Origin: Macrophomina tecta
Lineage: Eukaryota; Ascomycota; Dothideomycetes; Botryosphaeriales; Botryosphaeriaceae
Reading direction: 5' to 3'
Assembly (NCBI GenBank): GCA_024180945.1
Contig: JAKSGN010000036.1
Coordinates: 2,480,001-2,544,000, forward strand
DNA length: 64,000 nt
Under the pieces are notes generated by a model. It saw nothing but the letters and a program-made list of their open reading frames with translations, did no database searches and was not told the DNA's origin. Positions 35,870 to 47,560 of the stretch are shown here, one piece after another; within the stretch, counting starts at the first letter, position 1; every line of letters begins with the position of its first letter. Made by a program: the position numbers and the translations under genes.

Positions 35870-37834
35870 TCAGGACGAAGGGGTAGAATTGCCAGCACCG
35901 TTAGGATCGCTGCCCGCAGATGAGGAAGTCGACGAACTCGAAGCATGCTGACCGTGGCCATGCCTGTGCAGCGCCGCCGCCTTCCTTGCAGCCTGCACCT
36001 CAGCATGCACGCCCATAGCCTGCGCAGCATGCAATTCCTTCAATTTCCTCAACTTCTCCGCCCTCCTCTCACTCCCGGGCAGCCCTCCAACAGGCGCAAC
36101 GCCGGCAGCCGCCGCACCCACTGGCGGCGGGCTCCTCGGGGCCAAAGGCGGCACGGATCCACCGCCAAGCAGGGCCTGGGGCCCGATCTCGCGCCAGGAA
36201 GAGCGGCGGGCGCCGTGTTCTCCCCACATGGAGACGCGCTGGACGCGGCGCAGCTTGCCGAGGCCGATGGTGGTGGTCAAGAGGGTGAAGACGGCGCACC
36301 AGACGCTGACGCCCCAGAAGCCGAAGTCCGACTCCTCGATGAAGTTCTTCAGGTTCATGCCGTAGAGGGCCGCGACGAAGGTGCCCGCCGCCAGGCCGAC
36401 CGTCCAGACAGAGAATTTGAGGTCGAGGAGCATGAGCGAGTTGCGGTTGGCATCGAGGATGGCTTTGACGCTGTCGGAGAGGAGGATGTTAGCCTGGGGA
36501 ACGTTGACACGGTGAGATGAAGACGGAGATGGCTTACATTTCTTCGGTGTTGCGGATGTTGGACACCAAGTTCTCGGCTGCCTGGACGATTTCGTCGGCA
36601 ATCTTGTGGTAGGATTCCAGCAGAAGCTCAACTTCGGCATGGTCGTGCTCGCCACGGCCTTGGCCCGAAGCCTTCTCAGAAAGATACAATGCTGCCAGGT
36701 CATCGTCGGCCTCGAGCAGCTCATCCAGTGCATCGCGCACAAGACGAGCCTGCTGTTCGAAGGAACCCAGCTTCTTAGAGTAGACCAGGAGGTATCGCAG
36801 CTTGTCCCTATCGATGTCCTCCTCGAGCTCACGCAGAACGCGCACGACGGGCTCGCGCACGCCCTCGAATTCGCTTTCCAGGCCGGTTGTGACGCTGAGC
36901 AGAACGGCTTCCAGAGCACGGAATTCGTAGGGCAGGGCACCGTTTTGGCGGAGATCCTTCTGTCGGAGTCTGCCTTCCAAATCATACATGAAGAGCGACT
37001 GAGCGTAGGAGTTTGTGGTGCCGTAGGCATCGAAGACGAGGACGCGGTTGTGCTTGATCAGGACGCGAAGGTGGAGCAGGTTGAGAAGGATGGCGGACGG
37101 ACGGACGAGAATGTGCGGCAGCATGGCCGAGTCGATCTTGCGCAAATCGCGCGGCAGAAGACCGTACTATCAGAGGTTAGCAACTTGATCTCCAGCTTGG
37201 CCTCCAAGCGTTCTGTCCAACGTACCTTGGCAATCAGCTCGCTCTTCCTGAACTCGCTGTTGACGAGCGTGATGTTCCCGTTTTCGTCAAACTCGGTACA
37301 CCGGATACGCGGTTCATTTATTGGGCGCATTGCTCGCCCTAAATTGCCGTGATCGTCCTGGGCGTAGCCCTCAGGGTGGCGCGGAGGCAAGTCATTTGGC
37401 TGGAGAGGGCCGGCGCCGGACTTGCGTTTGTTCCTGCTCCAGAAGCTGATGCCAAGAAACCCGGTCGGGCGCGTGGCCGAGAATGAGCGCCGTTGTGGTA
37501 ATGCTGTGGTGGGAGTGTCTCTAGAAAGTGGGGAGAGCGATTCCGTCGAGGGCAGAAAAGGACCGGATGTTGGACTCGGTGGATTGGACGACGACGAGTG
37601 CAGAGCGCGAGACGGAATTGGTGGAAGGGCAGGACGGCATTGAGATGGGTGCGTCTGCAGCTGCCCGGGAGAGGCTGTGAACAGCGAGGATTTGTATCGA
37701 GCGTGGGGAATATTGGCGCAGCAGGACGACGACAGCGTTGTGAAAGCCGGGTTGGACAGCGTCGATTGAGCCCTCAGGAAGCGCAAGAGGGCAGGCGAAG
37801 GGACGGCCGCACAACGAAGAGATACTGGAGGCAT
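35870..37834 (-). CDS. MRS2: Mitochondrial magnesium channel (CorA/MRS2 family)
   Basis: Inner-membrane Mg2+ channel of mitochondria. ATG 37834 (MPPVSLRCAAVPSPALLRF) is chosen because the upstream extension has no ATG and this start gives an Arg-rich presequence. Exons 37834-37226, 37166-36538 and 36470-35870 give 612 residues. Intron 1 is 37167-37225 (GTACGT/GATAG). Intron 2 is 36471-36537; its acceptor at GACAG keeps the family sequence NTEEI-VKAILDANRNSL intact. The YGMN signature at about residues 449-452 closes the first pore helix (FSVWTVGLAAGTFVAALYG). A second TM follows (SVWCAVFTLLTTTIGLG). The last 110 residues form an Ala/His/Ser-rich tail that looks longer than I expect for the family. 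Whether it is MRS2 or its paralogue LPE10 (MFM1) is not settled by sequence alone. Confidence 0.93.
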
Positions 37835-38263
37835 CTCTGTGTGGTAAGCGGCTTCGCCCAGCAAGCCATGCGCGTCGAGGTTGGGAGCACGCGCAGCGGA
37901 ATCGGAAGAGTTGGATGGATGGGTGCGATCTTGCGAGAAAATCGCGACGGCTGCAGCTCGCAACTGCGCCAGATGACGCTCGCCTGCAGGGTCCGTGCAT
38001 TCATGCCGTCACGTGCTTTTTCGCCTGGTTGCACCTGCTGATGGTCCCAGCACACAGGATGAGATTTACGGGGTGTTCGCGGAGGTGACTGAACGCGTTG
38101 TTCTTCGGAGAAAGCCACCTTGAATTCGTAACATGGCTCATGAAGCCGGGTATCTAACATGCTGCCCATGAACTCCATACAAACACCGTAAATGCACAAC
38201 CAGGCCTCCCAGAGCGTTTGCCCAGCGTATGTTCCCAGTTGGAGACCGAGCTCGTAACTCCCA
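37835..38263. other. Intergenic between two minus-strand genes
   Basis: 429 bp that would hold the MRS2 promoter and the 3' end of no visible gene on the other side. No motif was assigned. Confidence 0.5.
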
Positions 38264-39526
38264 TCACGGCGACCGGATTTCAGCTTCCGCTTCAGCCGCC
38301 AGCTCCTCCTTGTTGGTAGCAGTCGCCTTCAACTGGTCCATCAACCACCGGCCCTTCTCTTTGTCCGTAGTACGCTCAGCCCAATTCCACAACATCGGAT
38401 CGAAGTACTCCATGTCCCCATGCAAGCTCCACGTGAGCAGGCTCTCCACCAGATCCTTATCGCAACCACCATCGATGACCGCGCGCCGGAGCATCTTCTG
38501 AGGAAGTGTAATCTCAGATGCAATGGCAATGCAAATGAGCCATTGCGCAATGTCAATGTGCGCGGAGCCCTTGGCAAGATCCATCAAGCCTTCGATAAGC
38601 GTCTCTGCTGCCGTCGAGTTCTCGGTGTCGATGCCGAGGTTCTGGATGAACAGGAAACGAAGCATCATCTGTTTCTGCTCATCCCACGGGCCTTTCAGAT
38701 ACCTCGGGGGAATCGGCGTCTTCTCGTGGAACCGCAGGAAGGGCGGAATCTGGTCGACGTGTTCGCAATTGAGATTGAAGCGGTCCAACACCTCAAAGTC
38801 GGGGTGCCGTTGAATGTAGTCTTCCAGAAATGCCCCGGACTCCAAGTCTTCCAACCACTGCCAGCTGCCGAACCTCTGGCACGCCTTCGCCGCGTACCGC
38901 TTGTAGAAGTCCCAGTCGAAGAAGCGTAGCGAGAGAAGTTTGTTCTGCATCTCCGCGAGCTCTTCCGCGCCCATTCGCTCATCCTCTTCAGGCCAGTACA
39001 GTACGCGAAGCGCAAACTCCATCTTGATGTGGTCGCTGTTGAGCTTGTGCAGCAGCTCAATGCTTGCAACAGGCAGATCCATGTTCATGCATTCAAGGAA
39101 TATATGCTGCAGCACCTCAGCAGGCATGCGCTCAAGCGGCGACAGCTTCCTCCAGTATGATGACCTCCTCTTCTTCTTCTTGATCAACGGTGTCTGAGCG
39201 CCGAGAGACTGAGGCTGGGTCTGCGACTGCGGCTGCGATTGCGACTGGGTGGTGCAATATTCTTCGGGCCAAGGGAGCGGCGTCGACCATTTTGAGGGGG
39301 CTTTCGCGGGCTTGCACCGCTTCTCGGGGTGTGCTTTGCGGATGAGGCTGACGCGGGGCCGGGACAGCTGCTCCAGCATGCTCGCTTTCACCTCCTCCCA
39401 TGGCGGCGAAGGTGGTCGTTTGGTGCGCGGTCGTCCGGGTCGGCGCTTGGCGCCTGGAGGAAGATCCGCAGGCGGACTTGCGGGGGCTTTTCTCTTGCCA
39501 CGGGCCCGTATGAGGGTGCGGTCCAT
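38264..39526 (-). CDS. F-box-like protein with AT-hook
   Basis: Single-exon gene of 420 residues from ATG 39526. An AT-hook-like motif (RRPGRPRTKR) lies at residues 28-37, which suggests nuclear location and minor-groove contact. A Gln/Ser-Gln repeat tract (QSQSQPQSQTQPQS) follows. An F-box-like segment begins near residue 128 (LSPLERMPAEVLQHIFLEC). The C-terminal half is helical and Trp-rich, resembling the many fungal F-box proteins with no named substrate. It starts 425 bp from TRM44 and is divergent from it, so the two share a promoter region. Function unknown. Confidence 0.85.
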   Translation of the reverse strand: MDRTLIRARGKRKAPASPPADLPPGAKRRPGRPRTKRPPSPPWEEVKASMLEQLSRPRVSLIRKAHPEKRCKPAKAPSKWSTPLPWPEEYCTTQSQSQPQSQTQPQSLGAQTPLIKKKKRRSSYWRKLSPLERMPAEVLQHIFLECMNMDLPVASIELLHKLNSDHIKMEFALRVLYWPEEDERMGAEELAEMQNKLLSLRFFDWDFYKRYAAKACQRFGSWQWLEDLESGAFLEDYIQRHPDFEVLDRFNLNCEHVDQIPPFLRFHEKTPIPPRYLKGPWDEQKQMMLRFLFIQNLGIDTENSTAAETLIEGLMDLAKGSAHIDIAQWLICIAIASEITLPQKMLRRAVIDGGCDKDLVESLLTWSLHGDMEYFDPMLWNWAERTTDKEKGRWLMDQLKATATNKEELAAEAEAEIRSP

Positions 39527-39951
39527 GGTGCGAAGAGGGAGCGAGCGACGCCGGAGGAGTCGTTGTTGAGAGAAGGACGCGGCGTTAAGCGCGGACTTTG
39601 GGCTTGGAAATTTTCTGGCCTTGCGCCCCGGGAAGGTTTACCGAATCACACCGTGCGAGATCCTGGACATTGGCATGGATGTTTTTGTCGGGCAAGGAGA
39701 ATCAGATCTGAATGGAGCTCACTCGCATTCGTGCCAGAATTTCTCCCATGGCGAGGAGGATCGCATGCTGTGACGGCGGCGATTTTGCATCACCGGCAAC
39801 GAATTCCGTGCTGGACCGCGCTGACTCTTCACATTTCACCTTCAACTCCGCTCCCCATGACCGCTAATCTGACACAGCGCTCATCTTTATAACTCACCAA
39901 CCCGGCACGCCCTTCGTGTGACATAAAGAGGCTTGGAGCCTGAGAAAGAGC
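39527..39951. promoter_or_regulatory. Shared divergent promoter, F-box gene / TRM44
   Basis: 425 bp between two divergent start codons. No confident factor site was identified. Confidence 0.5.
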
Positions 39952-41688
39952 ATGGGGAGTTCGGGGGAAGCCCAGGTCGACGCTACTGGGCAGCGGAAAG
40001 TCTTCGAGCCGCGGGATTTGTCACAGCAACATCCCACATTCACTCTACCGGGAGAAATATGGACCTCGATGGTGGAAACGCCATGCTCCTTTGAACCTGA
40101 GTATTACCAGCGTGTCATGCTTAACCTCATTCGTCATCCGGAGATTGCTTCAACATACCTCTTCCGCGCCGAAATCTTTTATGACAGCTTCAATGACCCC
40201 GAAGGAAAATTTGTAAAGCATATCAAAGCAGAATACAAGCCTAGAGCTTGCGAGGTTGCTGGTTATGTGCTGCAGCAGACCATCGTCCGGCGGATGATAC
40301 CCCGCAACCCCCAGCGCGACGACCCCCTGGTACAGACATGTCACATTTTCAACAGCAAAGAACCCTCCGGCCCCGAAAAGAGCCTCGTAATCTACATACC
40401 GCACGCCGAATCGCCCACCGATGTCCCCTTCTACCACCCCACTGTCTCTGCCCTCGCCTTCCTCCACACCTGGCCAACCACTACCACCACCACAACGGCT
40501 TCAGCCACCCTTGGCACCCTCTCCATCCACTACCGCCTCTTCCCCACCCATGCTCTCGACACCCGTCTCACGCGCACCGCTCTCAGCCTCCTCACCCTCA
40601 TCAACAAGCACAGCCTCGGCCAAAAGGCCGGCTACGTCAAGCGCGTCCACCACGATCAGCTCATCCCGCAAGCCCGTTTCCAGGACACCTACACGCGCCT
40701 CAAGTCCACCTATGCCAAACCGCTCATCGACGCCTGGGTCGAGCAGACGCCGCCGGGCAAGCACGTCTTCGAGGACCTCGGCATCGCCGCGTTCCTGCTC
40801 GAGCTATGGGCAGACATGTACGCCACCAACACAGAAGCGCAAAACGCAGAGAGTAAGGGGAACGGGGAACGCAAACCGCCCTTCCCGGGCTTCGTCGACA
40901 TCGGCTGCGGCAACGGCGTGCTCGTGTACGTCCTCCGCCAGGAAGGCTTCCCCGGCTGGGGCTTCGACGTCCGGCGCCGCAAGACGTGGGACACGTTCCC
41001 GCCCGCCGTTCAGGAGAGCCTGAAGGAGCTCGTCCTCGTGCCGGAATCGTTCCAGCGCAGCGCGGCCCCGTCATCGTCGTCGTCGTCGGGCGATGCTGCG
41101 GACGTGCTGGCGGCCCTGGGCCTCGAGACCGCCGCGCCGAAGTTCCACAACGGCGTCTTCGAGCACGGCACCTTCATCGTCTCCAACCACGCCGACGAGC
41201 TGACGCCGTGGACGCCGCTGCTGGCGTACCTGTCCGGCTCGCCGTTCATCGCCATCCCGTGCTGCAGTCACAACTTCGCCGGCGCGAAGTTCCGCGCCCC
41301 GGTGCAGAAGGCGGGGAGGTCTGCGGAGAAACGGGAGGCAGAGAAACAGCAAGAGGCCAAGACTGGGGATCTGAAGAAGAAAAACCACCAGCCCAGCGCG
41401 TATGCGACGCTGTGTGACTGGGTGGAGAGGCTGGCTGAGGACGTCGGGTTCGTCCCGGAGAAGGAAATGTTGCGGATTCCGTCGACCCGGAATGCGGGAA
41501 TTGTTGGGCGGAGGAGGGCGGAGGTGCGGGAGGAGGGAACGATGGAGGAGAGGCTCGAGGTGGTGAGGAGGCTGTTAGTCGAGCAGATGGGCGGGAATGT
41601 GGACGGCGTTGGAGGGCTGGAAGGCGTGGGCAGAGAGTGGGTCGAGAGGGCGGGGAAACTGGTGAAGGGGGTGGGTGGTGGCCATTGA
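39952..41688 (+). CDS. TRM44: tRNA (uracil-O2'-)-methyltransferase
   Basis: AdoMet-dependent enzyme that makes 2'-O-methyluridine at position 44 of tRNA-Ser, in the cytoplasm. Single exon, 578 residues from ATG 39952 (MGSSGEAQVD). The SAM-binding motif I is FVDIGCGNGVLVYVL at about residues 314-328, followed by GWGFDVRRRKTWDT. The family signature SNHADELTPWTPLLAYL lies near 410-425, then PFIAIPCCSHNFAG. The C-terminal domain has a Lys/Glu-rich linker, SAYATLCDWVERL and RIPSTRNAGIVGR, which are typical of Trm44. Length fits the family. Codon use is host-like (CTC, CTG). Confidence 0.95.
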   Translation: MGSSGEAQVDATGQRKVFEPRDLSQQHPTFTLPGEIWTSMVETPCSFEPEYYQRVMLNLIRHPEIASTYLFRAEIFYDSFNDPEGKFVKHIKAEYKPRACEVAGYVLQQTIVRRMIPRNPQRDDPLVQTCHIFNSKEPSGPEKSLVIYIPHAESPTDVPFYHPTVSALAFLHTWPTTTTTTTASATLGTLSIHYRLFPTHALDTRLTRTALSLLTLINKHSLGQKAGYVKRVHHDQLIPQARFQDTYTRLKSTYAKPLIDAWVEQTPPGKHVFEDLGIAAFLLELWADMYATNTEAQNAESKGNGERKPPFPGFVDIGCGNGVLVYVLRQEGFPGWGFDVRRRKTWDTFPPAVQESLKELVLVPESFQRSAAPSSSSSSGDAADVLAALGLETAAPKFHNGVFEHGTFIVSNHADELTPWTPLLAYLSGSPFIAIPCCSHNFAGAKFRAPVQKAGRSAEKREAEKQQEAKTGDLKKKNHQPSAYATLCDWVERLAEDVGFVPEKEMLRIPSTRNAGIVGRRRAEVREEGTMEERLEVVRRLLVEQMGGNVDGVGGLEGVGREWVERAGKLVKGVGGGH

Positions 41689-43460
41689 GTGGGCCAGCGA
41701 CATGGCGGAAGTAAAAGTAGTAGGTGCAGGAGAAAGTATGTACGCTGCGTCGCTGACCTGTAGACTGCGCGATTTGATGATAGCCGGTGGTGTGTCTCGT
41801 GAGGCAGCTGGTGGCCTATCCCTTTGGACCCTTTCAATTCCCAGTAAACCTTCGCATTGCATGATTCCGTTCTTGGGTATGCTTCCAAATATCGGCTGTT
41901 GATCATCACGTAGTTCAGTGAGGCGGGAGCAACTGGGAGGACGATGTGGTTGTGGATGGTTGCCCCGCTTGCTCGGTAGTAGCGGGCTGAAAGCCGCTAC
42001 AGGGACCTTTTTACTGCCCAGGCAGCTTCAGTACGGGTACAAACGCTCAGCCCGTACATGACAAAAGCCTGTACTCCGGGGAACGGCCTTTTCTGTACCG
42101 ACTCTCCCCTGCCTGTCATAGCTCGGCCGTAAGCCGGTGATTCTTGGCTCTATTGCGCTCGGGTCGTGATGACATCCGTTGGCTTGGGCTCGCGATTCGG
42201 CTGTAGCATGGGCCTTGATTTAGCTCTTTGGTGGCAATTGCAAGTTCCCAGCACAAGAGGAAGTTGGTTCTTGCGAGCGGAAGCTCGAGCTTACGCTGGT
42301 TTTCCGGCATTACCTTTAGCGCTGTCGTGATTGCCTTTTGATGGCTGCAAGACCTACGAGCCTTAAGGAGGGTCTTTCTTTTCGCTTCCCAACTCCAACA
42401 TATATGCAACATTATTCAGTTCAGAGACAACTATGTCTCAGGAGACTGTTAGGCTTCTTGCCGGTGCCAAAGTGGAATTTTGTATAGGGAAAGAGAAGGA
42501 ACAACATACAGTGCGCTCGTGTCCGTTTGGGAGCGCAGGCGAAAGATTAGAGCTTGCTTCTACTCCATCCATGCGCTTCTAATCTAGTGAGAGCCTCGGA
42601 CCATCTCTTCCTGTTTCAAACGCAGGGTGGGTCTTGAAACCTCACCATTTGATGCGACAGAGCAGTGTGTACTTCTTCATTCACTTAATGTCTTTTCTTC
42701 CTGCCCGCTGCCTCTTCGGAAACCAGATACGCTATTGGACGAGGTTCGTCATGCTCGACATTCAAGTCCTAGTCAGTGTGCCTCGGAGTGTACGAATGCG
42801 GCAAAGGTTATCCGCGCAGCCACCGGGGGAAGTACTTCCGGCGGTACATGCTTTACCCCTGCAAAGTACCCCGCCAACAAAGTGGTGTGATGTTTTTCCC
42901 GTCATCCAGCAAAGCAGCTGTTAACAAAAGAAGGGAGCCTCTGCTATTCCAGTAAGAATGCTTAAAAAGGCTGGGCATAGTTTTGTTAGGCAATGCCGTT
43001 CTCCAAATCATAGCCAGTGTTCTTGCAATATTCCGTCAGGACATCCGTGTCGAGCCGGACTGTCGCGAAGGTGACTGGCGGTGTGTACCACGAAGTGCAG
43101 CAAGAGTAACACCGTCCCAGCGGCACCAAGACCGAGCAAGGTAGAGGTGAATTTCCAAACTGAACACCGGAAATGCCCCATCTTTTAATGCCAAGACTGA
43201 AGTGGTTCCCGCCCACCGTCAGCCCATTCCCATGTAGCATAGAGGTTCCAAACATATTCGAGCGTGCCACTGTGACTTTTGTAGCCCATTCTCCAGAAAT
43301 GCCCAACAAAGGCTTCATCGCAGAAAGGGGGTATGGTGTGAAAGACATACCAAAGAATTTACAAGCCAACAATTTCCCAAAATCTCACACCCTGAGACTA
43401 TCCACGCCTCAACGCCCTGGTCTTTTGCTATCCCCCTCCTCGTTCTCGCCAAACCACACA
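41689..43460. other. Intergenic, no supported gene
   Basis: 1.8 kb with short frames only. A small inverted repeat (GTAGCGG/CCGCTAC) occurs near 41975-42000. No RNA gene was recognised. Confidence 0.5.
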
Positions 43461-44675
43461 TCAAAACCCAGCCGTCGCGAACCGGACCTCCGACGACGCC
43501 CTCGAGGACCCGAGCGACGACTCTGCGAACGAGCCCTGGCTCGCCCGCACATGGTCCTGCCGGCCAATCTCCTCATCGCGCCCGTGGCTCTCAATCCGCA
43601 CCTCAGTCGTCTTCATGACCGCATTCTCCTCGACCACCACACTCAACGCCGCCTCTTCATCCTCCTCCACGACTTTCGGATGATGCGCGCTGCACGAAAC
43701 CGCCGCCGTCGCCTGCATGCTGGCCCCGGCCGTCTTCGACATGCCTGTGGGCTGCAGCGACCCCAGGCGCGTCGAGCAGCTCGTCCCATCAAAGACTTCG
43801 GCGGACGGCGGGTCGCTGTCAGCACCTATGGCCCCCTTCCCGCCGCGCCGACTCTTCGTGGCGGCGATGAGGCGGTTGAGGATAGCGAATTCGAGCTTGA
43901 GCTTGACACTGTACACGAACGCCTTGTACGTCGTCTGTACACGGTAGTGGTTGGAGAACTGGGCGGCCAGGAGCGTGGCATCGAGCGCGACGACAATCAG
44001 ATTGACGTAGATCACATGGCAGCGGATGGAGTGCATGTGGCGGGCGGAGGCAAGGCTGCTGGAGGCCGCGTTGGGCGCGTGCGCGGGGGGCGAAGCCGGC
44101 GGCGAGGAGGCGGCCTTGGGCGGCTTGAGGATTTTCCATGTCTCCCAGATATACAGGCCGGATATGATGCACTCCTGGACGGAGAAGGCGGTCAGCTCGG
44201 CCTTCTCGTAGGCCGTGTAGACGGCGGCGCGCGCCGGGGAGGTTTCGGCGAGGAAGATGAGCACGGCGATGGGCGTGTGGAAGACGGCCGCGTTGCCGAG
44301 GATCATGTAGAAAACGTAGCGCAGCCGCCGCTTGCGGCGCATCACCAAGTGGAGGCGTGAGTAGAGCGCGAGCGATTGGCAGCTGATCATGGGGATCCAG
44401 CCCGCGATCACGAAGGCCAGTCCCACCCATCCGGAGCCCGGTCGTTTTATGAAGAATTTAGTGCCGAAACCGATCACGTAGAGGTAGATACCGATGGTGG
44501 CGGTGACGATGCTCCAGAAGTAGAGGCCTCGATGCCGCCGGAAGGTGAAGTAGACTTTGACGAGGACTTCGATGCCGTTGAAGAAGGCTATGCTGAGGAA
44601 GCCAAGCATAACCAGTGAAAGACCGTATGGTGGCCTTTCTTGGCTCATGCGCCAGTATTCTCCTCTGTCGGCCAT
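43461..44675 (-). CDS. Fungal seven-TM integral membrane protein (DUF7703-like)
   Basis: Single exon of 404 residues. ATG 44675 is followed by MADRGEYWRMSQERPPYG and then a first hydrophobic span (LVMLGFLSIAFFNGIEVLVKVYF). I count six or seven hydrophobic segments before about residue 290. Polar loops include RRHRGLYFWS and RLHLVMRRKRRLR. The layout matches uncharacterised fungal membrane proteins with a polar cytoplasmic tail. The last 110 residues are hydrophilic and rich in Ser, Glu and Arg. I cannot name a ligand or transported molecule. Confidence 0.85.
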   Translation of the reverse strand: MADRGEYWRMSQERPPYGLSLVMLGFLSIAFFNGIEVLVKVYFTFRRHRGLYFWSIVTATIGIYLYVIGFGTKFFIKRPGSGWVGLAFVIAGWIPMISCQSLALYSRLHLVMRRKRRLRYVFYMILGNAAVFHTPIAVLIFLAETSPARAAVYTAYEKAELTAFSVQECIISGLYIWETWKILKPPKAASSPPASPPAHAPNAASSSLASARHMHSIRCHVIYVNLIVVALDATLLAAQFSNHYRVQTTYKAFVYSVKLKLEFAILNRLIAATKSRRGGKGAIGADSDPPSAEVFDGTSCSTRLGSLQPTGMSKTAGASMQATAAVSCSAHHPKVVEEDEEAALSVVVEENAVMKTTEVRIESHGRDEEIGRQDHVRASQGSFAESSLGSSRASSEVRFATAGF

Positions 44676-47560
44676 AGTGGCAACAGAGGAAAGAGGTTGG
44701 GTGTTGATGCCGATGGAGAGGGCTGGGAAACTTGATGGTGATGCAGTAGGGCGTTATGAAAATGACCCAAGATTGGGACAGTTTGGATGATATGAGCAGT
44801 CCCAAGAAGCAAGCAAGCTCCGAGGCTCTATTTGGTGTGATGTCAGCGAAAGAAAGATAATTATTGGCTAGCAAATCACTGCGGGAACACAGCTGGGGGC
44901 CCTGGGCCTTCGCCAAGCAGGTGAGGGTAGAGAGATCTCTCAGGCTCCCGCTACGGCTCGAGTACAACAAATACCGAGAGCGCAGGCGGAAGGCAATGTT
45001 GCGTCAATAAGATACCCTTACGGCGCTACTCTGCTGTCCGAGACAGCTGAGGTGGTACCCACATGGTCCGCAACAAGCGGACATCGAGCCTCAATCGAGA
45101 GAGGATCTGGAAATATGTTGCTTGCGGATCTACGCAGGCTAAACGTGTAGACTGAATCATGCCATGAGTCCGGGAGATTGTGCGTGGAAGGACACACCTC
45201 CGCCCACGTGGGTCTAAACATGGGTACGTCGCCGGCTCCTCACAGGCTGTTGAGCAAGAGTTACTCCCGGTCTTGCGTCTACAGAGGCCGCCTTCCATGC
45301 GCGTAGGTGCTACTCCGGAGCCATGGCGTCTTTGATCGTCTTAGCTCCCGCTGTTCCCGCCATCCGGCCGCTCTGAAGCCCGTTCAATACGCATGGATAC
45401 CCTTTTGGGATTAGCGTCGGTGAAGTATCCGAACGGTTAAGCGTCTACGGACATGTCTCCTCTTACGCAAACCTGCGTTTTTTTATATGGACATGCTCCT
45501 CAAGGTTTAGAAGCCGCCAATTGTATCTCGACGTCGGGCATCTTTCTGCACGTTTCCCCTGGAAGATGCGTCTTTCTGTGCATCTGAGCACATGGCTGGG
45601 AGCGCATCGAGCGAGATTCTGCCAGCACCTTTGTTGGGTGATCGCCAGGAAAAGGAAAGCCCATTTTTCGATGGATTTCTAGGCATTATTCGTCACACTG
45701 TTGACGCCATCTTACGCTCTAATATATGTTCCTTCGCAGCGCCAATCAACTACTAGAACACGTATTTGGCAATTCCCGATGCGCCGAGAATGAATGCCGC
45801 ACGATTTGCGAAGATACATGCAACCTAATCCTCATCTGGAAAGTTGATCCGGTGATCGACTCATTGGACCATCCACCCAAAGGCCTACCGAACGCATATG
45901 CAAAGCCGACAGCCATGTATGAAGACACGTCGGTCCCCAGGTGGCTCCTAAATTTGCCTTTACTAAGCAGCTGGAGTTCACTAAACAATCGTGAAAGGTG
46001 CGTGAGGCTCCTTCTGTAGTCAATTTGATTCCCTTTCAATCACGGCTTGCGAACTAGACACGATTCCACGCAACTTGAGCTCTCATGTAGCATTGAGAAA
46101 TACGGGGATCATAATTCTTGGCCTCGGAAAAAGTTGCCGTTGCAGACCAATTTAGGAATATGTGTCGACGGACTTAAACATTTGCATACCAATCACAGAT
46201 TATATTTTCGAGTCGCCAACATCAGGTCCCTTTCGCAGGCATCAAGCTACCTCGTTTGGCAGTGGACCCAACCTACAGGCCTAGGAGAGACAAAATTTTG
46301 AACGGCAGATTAAGTCGGCTGTTCTACGTGGGCTTATGTAAGTAACATAACGGTATCCCGCACCCAGCAAGCCGCTTGCCCGGGTGGTGTCGGATACTTA
46401 CGGCTCGGATATTCTTTAAAGTTTTCAGGCCCGGCCTGGGGGGCCTCATCAGAATGATCTGATCCTGAAGCTTAGAGCCAGTTAGATCCCGACTAACTGG
46501 CTGGTGTGCCTGATGACACACCTAACCCAATGACGTGGCGCGGGCCGATATTGCCGTCTCCGCAGTAAATGCCGTTGGGAAATTGAATTGAATAGCTGCT
46601 ACGTTCGCCGTCATGCATTGTGTCCAAGGCCTGACTAAGAGATGCCAGTTGGATGTTTGGGCTTGTCCAGCAGAAAGTGTCTGTTGCTGATGTACTCTCG
46701 TCATGCTTTTCCCCAATTATAGAATTCCAAAGGAGTATCACGATACAAAGATCAATTTGCAGCTAGAGAAGGCATCATCTCATTCCGTGTTCGATCCTTC
46801 CATCTCCACAAATAGACCGTGGAGGCGCAGGGAAAATTCGTCAAGATAACCAAGTCTGAGCCCAGCCACTCTTCGTACCAGCTCTAAACCAGACCGGCAG
46901 GAATTCCACACAGTAGTTGCTTAATTGAGAGCTCAGGCTTCAAGTAAGTACGTGTACCTCACCAGACTGGCCGAGGATAATACTTCCCATCCAGTAAACT
47001 ATTCCCAGAGGTCGTGGTAGCGATATCCATGAAGGCCGTTGTCGAAATTACAGAATCGCTCCTACCCCCCGGTTAGCCCTTGGAAATATAGACATTGTCA
47101 TTATGGAGATATATCCGAGCTCTCTCTTTGCCACCGGCAATAGCTCCCATGTCACAGAAGACGCTCAAGCATGACACGCGGACACTCCGGTTTGCTTCAC
47201 TCTCATTTTTGTATATCTGATACGAAAGGGCAGTAAATGTCCAATATATAAGACAAACCCGTGGAAGAGCAACTTGCGCTTTGTAGCAAGCTTATGTTGC
47301 ACAAGGAGAGATGACTTTAGTTCCTTTCTGCCAATCATTTTCCACAGGCCACCGGTCCGAAAGGGAAAAGTAGCGATACGTCTGCTCCACCTCCCCACCT
47401 CGGCCGCCCTTTCGCCTTGAAGTCGAGCAGAAGGCATCATACAGAATGTCCGAGCACAATGATGTTCCACGGAGCATGAGTGGCACGTCCGGTTTCTATG
47501 GGTCATATGCGGATACTTATGTTTCTACTGTATCCGTAGAGCCATCTCCCCTCTACTGGC
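44676..47560. other. Long intergenic region (2.9 kb)
   Basis: No gene is supported. The DNA is less GC-rich than the neighbouring genes, with short frames of at most about 170 codons and no recognised motif. It may contain worn repeat relics, but none could be matched within the window. Confidence 0.5.

Noticed and set aside
45410..45470. tRNA-like stretch
   Set aside because: No GGTTCGAAT-type T-arm and no consistent acceptor stem could be paired.
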